NCBI GenBank assembly: GCA_964371225.1
Contig: CAYJNA010000084.1
Location: forward strand, 1 to 10,444
DNA: 10,444 nucleotides
From: CAYJAD01 sp964371225
GTDB taxonomy: Bacteria; Desulfobacterota; Desulfovibrionia; Desulfovibrionales; Desulfovibrionaceae
Direction: 5' to 3'
The notes below the pieces were generated by a model. That model did no database searches, was not told the DNA's origin, and saw only the letters and a list, made by a program, of their open reading frames with translations. Both the position numbers and the translations under genes were made by a program. The number at the start of each line of letters is the position of its first letter. Position 1 is the stretch's first letter. Below, one piece after another: positions 1 to 5,443 of the stretch.

Positions 1-455
1 ATGAAATTCAGATTGAAGCCACATTTATGGACGGCACCAAACTTGTGACGGTGCATAATCCCATAGAAACCACGCTTAGCTGTGTACCGGGGGAAATTCT
101 CACCGATGAGGGCAACATAGAGCTCAATGCAGGCCGTGAAAAGCGCGTGCTACTCATTAAAAATACAGCAGACAGACCGGTACAAGTGGGTTCGCATTAT
201 CATTTCTTCGAAGTGAATAAGATGCTGGACTTTGACAGAAAAGCGGCCTTTGGCATGCGCCTTGATATTGCTTCGGGCACTGCTACGCGCTTTGAACCAG
301 GTGAAGCCAAAGAGGTAACCTTGGTGGCCATTGGCGGTAGCCGTGAGGGCTATGGGCTGAACGGGCTGGTCAACGGGGCTTTTGATGACAGCTCCGTGCG
401 TGAGGCGGCCTTTGCCAAAGCGCAAGAATTGGGCTTTAAAGGAATGGAGGTATAA
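1..455 (+). CDS. ureAB: Urease gamma-beta fusion subunit, 3' part (5' end outside window)
   Basis: Structural subunit of nickel urease (urea + water to ammonia and carbamate), cytoplasmic. The open frame is already running at position 3, the first whole codon, so the ATG at 27 is an internal Met and not a start. The first codons, reading EIQIEATF then MDGTKLVTVHNPI, match the end of the gamma subunit. They continue without a stop through a short linker (ETTLSC) into the beta subunit, beginning VPGEI and containing the RPVQVGSHYHFFEVN block and the RLDIASGTATRFEPGE block. Most bacteria encode gamma and beta separately; the fusion is the arrangement of Helicobacter UreA. About 150 codons are visible, including the whole beta domain (about 123 residues). 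The stop at 453-455 lies two bases before the ureC start, and GGAGG at 446-450 inside this gene serves ureC. The family call is secure; that the missing 5' part is a full gamma domain is inferred. Confidence 0.95.
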   Translation, partial: EIQIEATFMDGTKLVTVHNPIETTLSCVPGEILTDEGNIELNAGREKRVLLIKNTADRPVQVGSHYHFFEVNKMLDFDRKAAFGMRLDIASGTATRFEPGEAKEVTLVAIGGSREGYGLNGLVNGAFDDSSVREAAFAKAQELGFKGMEV

Positions 456-457
456 AC

Positions 458-2170
458 ATGGCAACACTTACTAAAAAAATGTACGCCACCATGTACGGCC
501 CCACCGTGGGCGATAGGGTGCGCCTTGCCGATACTTCCTTACTCATTGAAGTGGAAAAGGATTACACCACCTATGGCGAAGAAGCTAAATTTGGTGGCGG
601 TAAATCTTTGCGCGACGGCATGGGGCAGTCTTGTGTACACAGCGATGCCGAGTGCCTTGACCTTGTCATTACCAATGTACTTGTGTTGGATTATACGGGC
701 ATTTTTAAGGCGGACATTGGCATTAAAGACGGTAAAATTCACGGCATAGGCAAGGCCGGTAATCCGCATATGATGGACAAAGTGGATGCACATATGATTA
801 TTGGCGCTTCCACTGAGGCCATTGCCGGTGAAGGGCTCATTCTCACCGCCGGCGGCGTGGATACGCATATTCACTTTATCTCCCCCACGCAAATAGATAC
901 AGCCTTATACAGCGGCGTCACCACCATGCTGGGCGGCGGCACAGGGCCGGCCGACGGCACCAATGCCACCACCTGCACTCCCGGTGCTTTTAATATTCAC
1001 AAAATGCTGGAAGCTTCCGCAGGCATGCCCATGAATGTGGGCTTTTTGGGCAAGGGAAACTCTTCCAGCCCAAAAACCTTGGCAGAGCAAGTAAAGGCCG
1101 GTGCCATTGGCCTCAAATTACACGAAGATTGGGGCACGACGCCTAAGGCCATTGACGTGTGCCTTGCTGTGGCAGAAAAGTACGATGTACAAGTTTCCAT
1201 TCATACCGACACCTTAAACGAAGCTGGTTTTGTGGAAGACACGCTCAACGCCATAGGCGGACGCGTTATCCACACCTATCATACCGAAGGCGCCGGCGGC
1301 GGACATGCACCGGACATCATTAAAGCGGCGGCGCTGAAAAATATTCTGCCCTCTTCTACCAATCCCACCATGCCCTATACGGTGAATACCATTGATGAGC
1401 ATTTGGACATGCTTATGGTGTGTCATCACCTTGATAAGAAAAACCCTGAAGATGTGGCCTTTGCCGATTCGCGCATTCGTCCCGAAACCATTGCCGCTGA
1501 AGATATTTTGCACGATATGGGCATCTTTTCCATGATGAGTTCCGACTCACAAGCCATGGGACGTGTAGGTGAGGTTATCATCCGCACGTGGCAAACAGCC
1601 CACAAAATGAAAGTGCAGCGCGGCGCCTTAAAGGAAGATTCACCGCGTAATGATAACTTCCGTGCCAAACGCTATGTGGCAAAATATACCATCAACCCAG
1701 CCATTACCCACGGTATCAGTGATTATGTGGGTTCAGTGGAAGTGGGCAAAATTGCTGACCTTGTGCTGTGGAAACCGACCTTCTTTGGAGCCAAGCCTGA
1801 GCTTATTATCAAGTCCGGTTTCATTGTGGGCGCGCGTATGGGTGATGCCAATGCCTCCATCCCCACACCGCAGCCTGTAATGTATACACCCATGTTTGGC
1901 GCACAAGGCAAAGCTGTAGATACCACTTGTATCACCTTTGTGTCACAGTACGCCCATGAAGAAAAACTCATGGAAAAGCTTGGCATAGAGCGCGCTTCTT
2001 TGCCTGTAAAGCAGTGCCGCACTATCAGCAAAAGTGATATGAAATTCAATGATACCATGGCAGATATAGAGGTGGATCCAGAAACCTATACCGTAAAGGT
2101 CAACGGCGAAAAAGTAAGCTGTGAGCCTTTTAGTGAACTGCCTTTGGCGAGGTTATATTTCATGTTTTAA
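458..2170 (+). CDS. ureC: Urease alpha (catalytic) subunit
   Basis: Catalytic subunit of nickel urease, 570 residues, the usual length (H. pylori UreB, its counterpart, is 569). All active-site residues are visible. Nickel ligands are His137 and His139 (VDTHIHF), the carbamylated Lys220 (GLKLHEDWG), His249 (SIHTDTLNE), His275 (HTYHTEGAGGGH) and Asp363 (SSDSQAMGR). Substrate-binding His222 is present, as are Cys322 and His323 of the mobile flap (MVCHH). These positions are one higher than the H. pylori numbers as I remember them. The amidohydrolase barrel is complete and the C-terminus ends LYFMF. The start follows GGAGG by seven bases and is two bases after the ureAB stop, so the two subunits are made from one message. 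In a Helicobacter-type operon this gene would be called ureB. It needs UreE, F, G and H, encoded downstream, for activation. The presence of the nickel accessory genes argues against an iron urease of the H. mustelae UreA2B2 kind. Confidence 0.98.
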   Translation: MATLTKKMYATMYGPTVGDRVRLADTSLLIEVEKDYTTYGEEAKFGGGKSLRDGMGQSCVHSDAECLDLVITNVLVLDYTGIFKADIGIKDGKIHGIGKAGNPHMMDKVDAHMIIGASTEAIAGEGLILTAGGVDTHIHFISPTQIDTALYSGVTTMLGGGTGPADGTNATTCTPGAFNIHKMLEASAGMPMNVGFLGKGNSSSPKTLAEQVKAGAIGLKLHEDWGTTPKAIDVCLAVAEKYDVQVSIHTDTLNEAGFVEDTLNAIGGRVIHTYHTEGAGGGHAPDIIKAAALKNILPSSTNPTMPYTVNTIDEHLDMLMVCHHLDKKNPEDVAFADSRIRPETIAAEDILHDMGIFSMMSSDSQAMGRVGEVIIRTWQTAHKMKVQRGALKEDSPRNDNFRAKRYVAKYTINPAITHGISDYVGSVEVGKIADLVLWKPTFFGAKPELIIKSGFIVGARMGDANASIPTPQPVMYTPMFGAQGKAVDTTCITFVSQYAHEEKLMEKLGIERASLPVKQCRTISKSDMKFNDTMADIEVDPETYTVKVNGEKVSCEPFSELPLARLYFMF

Positions 2171-2233
2171 ATTTTTTTGTGGGGGAACTTTTTTTAGGAA
2201 AAAAAAGTTCCCCACACCCCCTCAAAAAAACCC
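2171..2233. repeat. Hairpin element A in the ureC-ureE gap
   Basis: A strong stem: TGT 2178-2180, a bulged G at 2181, then GGGGAAC plus seven T (2182-2195) pair with eight A plus GTTCCCC and ACA (2199-2216), leaving a loop of about three bases. The outer flanks are a T-tract (2172-2178) and an A-tract (2224-2230). No U-run follows the stem on either strand, so it is not a standard intrinsic terminator. Its reverse complement resembles element B at 3681-3752: both read GG, T-tract, GA, G-run, GGGG, T-tract, CC(C)TA, A-tract, GTT, CCCC. A dispersed intergenic repeat that may process or stabilise the message, or limit read-through into the accessory genes, is the likeliest explanation. Confidence 0.6.
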
Positions 2234-2359
2234 ATAGCGGCGAAAATGCATTTTTAATACTGTTTTGTTGCCGCACAATACACAGTATAAGCGCGTTTTG
2301 GGAAAGGATAGGGGGTTTTCCTTTCACCCACAAGAAATTGAATATTTTTAGGATAACAT
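2234..2359. other. Rest of ureC-ureE intergenic gap, two further inverted repeats
   Basis: No gene is supported here. Two additional inverted repeats are visible. ATACTGT (2257-2263) pairs with ACAGTAT (2282-2288) across an 18-base loop. GGGAAAGGA (2300-2308) pairs with TCCTTTC-A-CCC (2319-2329) with one bulged A. Neither is followed by a U-run. The ribosome-binding site of ureE (AGGA, 2350-2353) lies at the end. In H. pylori the ureI channel gene occupies this position; no trace of such a membrane protein is present. Confidence 0.45.
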
Positions 2360-2863
2360 ATGATTATTGAAAAGATTTTAGGGAATATTCACATGGAAAA
2401 AAGAGCAGAAACGGTGGTTTCTGTGCCCTTTGATTGGTTTGAAGTAGATAAAAAGCGCATTAAGAAAGTTGCCAAGGACGGTACAGAACTGGGCGTGTTG
2501 GTGGAAGCTGTACTTAAAGACGGTGATATTTTGGCAGAAAAAGACGAACGCCTCTACGTGTGCGAAATATTGCCCTCACCACTTACCAAGATTTCTGTGC
2601 AGACCATGCAGGAAATGGGAAGACTATGCTTTGAGCTGGGTAATAGGCATTTGTCGCTTAAGATTGAAGAGCATGCCGTGCTTGTGCCTTATGATAAGCC
2701 CACTTTTTTGCACTTACAAAAGCTTGGTTTTAATGTGCAAGAAGTGCAGGAAAAATTTAGTGGCTTTACTGAATGCAAGGCGCACGGCTCCTCAGAAAAA
2801 AATCATTCTCATGACCATTCTCATGACCATACACATACGCATGGGCATACACACAGCCATTAA
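2360..2863 (+). CDS. ureE: Urease accessory protein UreE, nickel metallochaperone with His-rich tail
   Basis: Dimeric nickel-binding chaperone that hands nickel to UreG and the urease activation complex; cytoplasmic, 167 residues. The start MIIEKILGNI closely resembles the H. pylori UreE start. The N-terminal half is the peptide-binding domain, and the C-terminal metal-binding domain carries the conserved GNRH motif at 94-97, with His97 the expected interface nickel ligand. Residues 149-167 are a strict His-X alternation with ten histidines in nineteen residues, plus His142 before it. This resembles the Klebsiella type of tail, whereas my recollection of H. pylori UreE is that it lacks such a tail. 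The start is preceded by AGGA (2350-2353) with six bases spacing. A second in-frame ATG at 2393 (residue 12) is less likely because it would remove the conserved N-terminus. The ureF start follows nine bases after the stop. Confidence 0.95.
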   Translation: MIIEKILGNIHMEKRAETVVSVPFDWFEVDKKRIKKVAKDGTELGVLVEAVLKDGDILAEKDERLYVCEILPSPLTKISVQTMQEMGRLCFELGNRHLSLKIEEHAVLVPYDKPTFLHLQKLGFNVQEVQEKFSGFTECKAHGSSEKNHSHDHSHDHTHTHGHTHSH

Positions 2864-2872
2864 GAGAGCCGC

Positions 2873-3568
2873 ATGAATACAGCTTTGCTTCACATGCTCC
2901 AAGTGAGCGACAGCGTTTTCCCCATTGGTTCCTTTACCCTCTCCAATGGGTTAGAAACCTTTGTGCAAAAGGATAAGCTTAAAAGCAGCGGTGGCTTAGA
3001 AATATATGTGGCAAACACACTTTCCTTCTTACCCTACAATGAACTAGGCTTTTTTGCACAGGTGCATCATAGTTGTTTCGATGATTCTAGAAATATAAAC
3101 AAAGAAGAACTCGTGCGACTTGATGCTTTGTATGCAGCGTATAAGTCGCCTTTTGAGGTGCGCCGTGGCAGTGAGAAGCTGTGCCAACGTTTTTTAAAAG
3201 TATGGGAAAAGATTGAAAATTTACCACATCTTACCCTATACCAACAGCTTATTAAAGAAAAAGTGTGTACAGGACACCATGCCATTGCCTTGGCGCTTTT
3301 TGTAAAAGATAAAGGCATCAGCTATGAAGAAGGGGCGCTTATTTATGTTTATAGCATCACTTCCGGCATAGTGACCAATGCGGTGAAAAGTGTACCTTTA
3401 AGTCAGTTAGATGGGCAAGTGGTGCTGAATAAAGCCATGCCGCTCATGGAAAAAGCCGTGGCATTGGCTAAAGAAACCACGTGTGAGGAGCTGGGCATTG
3501 GTGGTAGCGGCTTTGATATTTATGCCATGCAGCATGAGACGTTGTACAGCCGTTTGTATATGAGTTAG
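2873..3568 (+). CDS. ureF: Urease accessory protein UreF
   Basis: Component of the urease activation complex, where it bridges UreH (UreD) and UreG and gates GTP-dependent nickel delivery; cytoplasmic and all helical. It has 231 residues, within the usual 220-255. Recognisable family blocks are FPIGSFTLSNGLETFV near residues 16-31, the central GHHAIALALF near 134-143, the region around SITSGIVTNAVKSVPLSQLDGQ (161-182), and the C-terminal FDIYAMQHETLYSRLYMS. The ending resembles that of H. pylori UreF. The start lies nine bases after the ureE stop; upstream there is only a weak purine stretch (GAGAG, 2864-2868), so translation may depend partly on coupling to ureE. The 215-base gap to ureG that follows is unusually long for this cluster. 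Confidence 0.95.
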   Translation: MNTALLHMLQVSDSVFPIGSFTLSNGLETFVQKDKLKSSGGLEIYVANTLSFLPYNELGFFAQVHHSCFDDSRNINKEELVRLDALYAAYKSPFEVRRGSEKLCQRFLKVWEKIENLPHLTLYQQLIKEKVCTGHHAIALALFVKDKGISYEEGALIYVYSITSGIVTNAVKSVPLSQLDGQVVLNKAMPLMEKAVALAKETTCEELGIGGSGFDIYAMQHETLYSRLYMS

Positions 3569-3680
3569 CAGACTGCCCAAAAGCACCAGGCACTTTTTTG
3601 AATAGCCTGCATGAAGTTTGTGAGAGAAGTCTTTTATGTGGCTACAATGTCTGATTATGAAGCTATATGGCGTCACCGTT
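3569..3680. other. Proximal part of ureF-ureG intergenic gap
   Basis: No convincing gene. A short inverted repeat (TGCC ... GGCA) just after ureF is followed by CTTTTTT near 3592-3599. Its four-base stem is too weak to call a terminator. A 26-codon open frame starting at ATG 3611 runs into element B and has no good ribosome-binding site, so it is not called. Confidence 0.4.
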
Positions 3681-3752
3681 GGTTTTTTTGAAGGGGAGGG
3701 TCTGGGAGGGGAAAAATTTTTCCCTAAAAAAAGTTTCCCCTCCCAGAAAACC
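3681..3752. repeat. Hairpin element B in the ureF-ureG gap, opposite orientation to element A
   Basis: A perfect 13-bp stem, CTGGGAGGGGAAA (3702-3714) with TTTCCCCTCCCAG (3734-3746), is extended inward after two mismatches by five T-A pairs. GGTTTT (3681-3686) and AAAACC (3747-3752) can pair further out. The inner sequence TTTTTCCCTA plus an A-tract and GTTTCCCC matches the reverse complement of element A (2171-2233). The stem is followed by AAAACCAAAAAC, not by a U-tract, so an ordinary intrinsic terminator is unlikely. The element lies about 30 bases upstream of the ureG start and ends before its ribosome-binding site. Confidence 0.65.
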
Positions 3753-3783
3753 AAAAACAAACAACATTAAACAGGATAAATAT

Positions 3784-4392
3784 ATGGCATATGTAAAAAT
3801 TGGCGTGGGCGGGCCTGTGGGCTCCGGCAAAACAGCTCTTATTGAAAGACTGACCCGCAAGATGAAAGACGAATATTCCCTCTGTGTTATCACCAACGAT
3901 ATTTATACTCGTGAGGATGAAGAATTTTTGGTGAAAAATTCTGCACTACCCAAGGAACGTATTTTGGGCGTGGAAACAGGCGGTTGCCCGCACACAGCCA
4001 TTCGTGAAGACTGCTCCATGAACCTTGAAGCTGTGGAAGAAATGGCGGAGCGTTTTCCCGATGTGCAGATTATGTTTATTGAAAGCGGCGGCGATAATTT
4101 GTCAGCCACTTTTAGCCCAGACTTAGCCGATGCCACCATTTATGTTATCGACGTGGCGCAAGGGGAAAAGATTCCTCGTAAAGGCGGCCCCGGCGTCACA
4201 CGTTCTGACCTGCTTATCATCAATAAAACAGATTTAGCTCCCTTGGTGGGTGCGAATTTGGATATTATGGCGGCGGATTCTGACCGTATGCGCGGCGGCA
4301 GAAAATATCTGTTTACCAACCTCATGAGCCTTGAAGGTTTAGATGCTGTCATAGAGTGGATTAAAAAAGACGTGCTCTTTGAGGGTATATAA
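3784..4392 (+). CDS. ureG: Urease accessory GTPase UreG
   Basis: SIMIBI-class GTPase that binds nickel and drives its GTP-dependent insertion into urease; 202 residues, usual for the family (H. pylori 199). Visible motifs: P-loop GGPVGSGKT at 9-17, the switch region around CPH at 68-70 (the metal-binding Cys-Pro-His), ESGGDN at 100-105, and the guanine-specifying NKTD at 147-150. The open frame extends 39 codons upstream to 3667, but that extension is the hairpin element read as protein. The start chosen at 3784 has AGGA at 3773-3776 seven bases before it and gives the conserved N-terminus MAYVKIGVGGPVGSGK. The stop overlaps the ureH start by one base (TAATG), so the two are translationally coupled. 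Confidence 0.97.
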   Translation: MAYVKIGVGGPVGSGKTALIERLTRKMKDEYSLCVITNDIYTREDEEFLVKNSALPKERILGVETGGCPHTAIREDCSMNLEAVEEMAERFPDVQIMFIESGGDNLSATFSPDLADATIYVIDVAQGEKIPRKGGPGVTRSDLLIINKTDLAPLVGANLDIMAADSDRMRGGRKYLFTNLMSLEGLDAVIEWIKKDVLFEGI

Positions 4393-5162
4393 TGAACTCC
4401 TGTGTGCGCCTTTCCACCAAGTTTAGCCACCATAAAACCGTGTACGACGATGTGTATTTCACGCCGCCTTATAAACTTATTGCCCCCCTGTATGAAGAGG
4501 ACGAAGCGCATATTATGCTCATGTCTTCTTCTGCGGGGCTCTTGCAGGGAGACAAGGTACACATGGACTTGCATTTTGGCGAAAAGTCCAAGGTTTTAGT
4601 GGGGTCACAAAGCTATGAAAAGGTCTTTGATACGCAAGATGGGGATGTGCAAAAAAATGTGCATATAAAGGCCGAGGCGCAAAGCCGCATACGTCATATG
4701 CCGCACCCCACCATTCCTTTTAAAAATAGCACCTATCGAAGCAAAACAGAGGTTTTCTTGGCGCCCACAGCTACCTTTTTTTACAGTGATATTTTCACCG
4801 CAGGGCGCGTACACATGGGAGAGAGCTTTCTCATGAAGCTTTTTCACGCCACGGTACATGTTTTTGTAAAAGAACATCTGGCCTTTGCGGATAATACGCT
4901 CATAGACCCTACGCGCTGGAACTATGCCGACCTTGGCCTGTGGCAAGGCTTTAGCCATAATGGCCTTTTGTATGCGTACTTTCCCACAGAAAATGAGGAA
5001 GCGGCCTTTATAGAATATGCGCGGCAAAAATCTCAGGAACAACTACCCCACTTTGAAGTGGGTGTAAGTAAGGCGCAAAAAGGCGTTTGCGTGCGCGTAT
5101 TGGGGGATAATGGAGATAAAATATATTCTTATTTCAAAGAAATAAGCCATAGTAATAATTAA
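4392..5162 (+). CDS. ureH: Urease accessory protein UreH (UreD family)
   Basis: Scaffold protein that binds the urease apoenzyme and recruits UreF and UreG for nickel insertion. It is called UreH in Helicobacter and UreD elsewhere. It has 256 residues, close to the family norm of about 265. Family blocks seen: TPPYKL near 24-29, SSSAGLLQGD at 45-54, the VGSQSYEKVF block near 70-79, MPHPTIPFKNSTY near 103-115, and FFYSDIFTAGRVHMGE near 129-144. The ATG shares one base with the ureG stop. This is the last urease gene; the coding end lies within an A/T palindrome (5153-5170), and the next unit has its own promoter about 50 bases on. No nickel transporter or urea channel gene appears in the window. 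Confidence 0.93.
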   Translation: MNSCVRLSTKFSHHKTVYDDVYFTPPYKLIAPLYEEDEAHIMLMSSSAGLLQGDKVHMDLHFGEKSKVLVGSQSYEKVFDTQDGDVQKNVHIKAEAQSRIRHMPHPTIPFKNSTYRSKTEVFLAPTATFFYSDIFTAGRVHMGESFLMKLFHATVHVFVKEHLAFADNTLIDPTRWNYADLGLWQGFSHNGLLYAYFPTENEEAAFIEYARQKSQEQLPHFEVGVSKAQKGVCVRVLGDNGDKIYSYFKEISHSNN

Positions 5163-5170
5163 AATTATTA
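5153..5170. repeat. A/T-only palindrome across the ureH stop codon
   Basis: TAATAATT (5153-5160) and AATTATTA (5163-5170) are perfect inverted arms separated by two bases, spanning the ureH stop. A T-rich run follows (5178-5182). It might contribute to transcript ending after the urease operon, but a stem made only of A-U pairs with such a small loop would be weak. No better terminator lies between ureH and the trp promoter. Confidence 0.3.
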
Positions 5171-5211
5171 TAGTATATTTTTATCAGAACACATGACTAA
5201 GCTAGAAAAGC

Positions 5212-5240
5212 TTGACATTGTATACAGTATTCTGTATTTT
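5212..5240 (+). promoter_or_regulatory. Sigma-70 type promoter of the trp operon
   Basis: TTGACA at 5212-5217 is a perfect -35 hexamer. A 17-bp spacer (5218-5234) leads to TATTTT at 5235-5240 as the -10 hexamer (four of six consensus bases, with further A/T sequence TATATT just downstream). It is placed about 20 bases upstream of the leader peptide start, which leaves room for a short untranslated leader and its ribosome-binding site. The location, ahead of a leader peptide and attenuator, supports the assignment. Confidence 0.75.
5222..5237. promoter_or_regulatory. Operator-like palindrome between -35 and -10 of the trp promoter
   Basis: ATACAG (5222-5227) and CTGTAT (5232-5237) are perfect inverted half-sites separated by TATT. 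They lie in the promoter spacer and overlap the first three bases of the -10 box. Such a position is typical of a repressor operator that blocks RNA polymerase. It does not resemble the E. coli TrpR operator core (CTAGTTAACTAG type), so the binding protein is unknown. Confidence 0.5.
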
Positions 5241-5260
5241 ATATTCAAGGATAAAACACA

Positions 5261-5332
5261 ATGAACACAATTTTCTCATATACCCTTTCATGGCTTTGGT
5301 GGCTCACTACAATGGTAGAAGAGTTCACTTAG
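5261..5332 (+). CDS. trpL: trp operon leader peptide (attenuation sensor)
   Basis: A 23-codon open frame starting MNTIFSYTLS, followed by the cluster W-L-W-W at residues 11-14 (TGG codons at 5291, 5297 and 5300) and ending VEEFT, stop TAG at 5330-5332. AAGG at 5247-5250, part of AAGGAT, lies ten bases before the ATG. Three Trp codons in four, in a short peptide between a promoter and an intrinsic terminator ahead of trpE, is the signature of a ribosome-stalling attenuator, as in E. coli trpL (which has two adjacent Trp codons). When charged tRNA-Trp is scarce the ribosome should stall at 5291-5302, leaving downstream RNA free to form an antiterminator. The peptide itself probably has no other function. 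Its sequence is unlike E. coli TrpL except for the Trp cluster and general length. Confidence 0.9.
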   Translation: MNTIFSYTLSWLWWLTTMVEEFT

Positions 5333-5376
5333 TCTTGCACAGGTTTTGGGAAAAGCGCATTAATGACGTCACTATT

Positions 5377-5424
5377 CCCCCTCTGTTTACAAAAGTGAAT
5401 TTTGTAAACAGAGGGGGATTTTTT
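5377..5424 (+). terminator. Attenuator (intrinsic terminator) of the trp operon
   Basis: CCCCCTCTGTTTACAAAA (5377-5394) pairs perfectly with TTTTGTAAACAGAGGGGG (5400-5417), an 18-bp stem with the five-base loop GTGAA. It is followed by ATTTTTT (5418-5424) and further T-rich sequence. It lies between the leader peptide stop (5332) and trpE (5444), so it can only act as a conditional terminator ahead of the structural genes. The loop and inner stem can also pair with the end of the leader coding region (5320-5330), giving a candidate antiterminator. Confidence 0.93.
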
Positions 5425-5443
5425 ATTTTATAAGGAGAGTTAC

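Noticed and set aside
27..455. ATG at 27 as the start of a stand-alone urease beta subunit
   Set aside because: The same frame is open from position 3 and the upstream codons (EIQIEATF) are the conserved end of the gamma subunit, so the gene continues from before the window.
2179..2370. 63-codon open frame in the ureC-ureE gap
   Set aside because: It begins inside the arm of hairpin element A, is low in complexity at the start, and overlaps the ureE start; nothing like UreI or another known protein is seen.
3577..3599. Possible terminator after ureF (TGCC ... GGCA then CTTTTTT)
   Set aside because: The stem is only four base pairs with an 11-base loop, too weak to support an intrinsic terminator.
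3611..3691. 26-codon small open frame between ureF and ureG
   Set aside because: No good ribosome-binding site, no recognisable protein, and its end lies in the repeat element.
3667..3783. 39-residue N-terminal extension of UreG
   Set aside because: It is translated from hairpin element B and intergenic sequence, has no ribosome-binding site, and the family starts at the residue encoded at 3784.
5364..5371. TGACGTCA palindrome between leader peptide and attenuator
   Set aside because: An 8-bp perfect palindrome is expected by chance at this scale, and no bacterial regulator is clearly tied to it here.
5212..5433. 73-codon open frame over the trp leader
   Set aside because: It starts in the -35 region and runs through the promoter and terminator; the real coding frame here is the leader peptide at 5261-5332.
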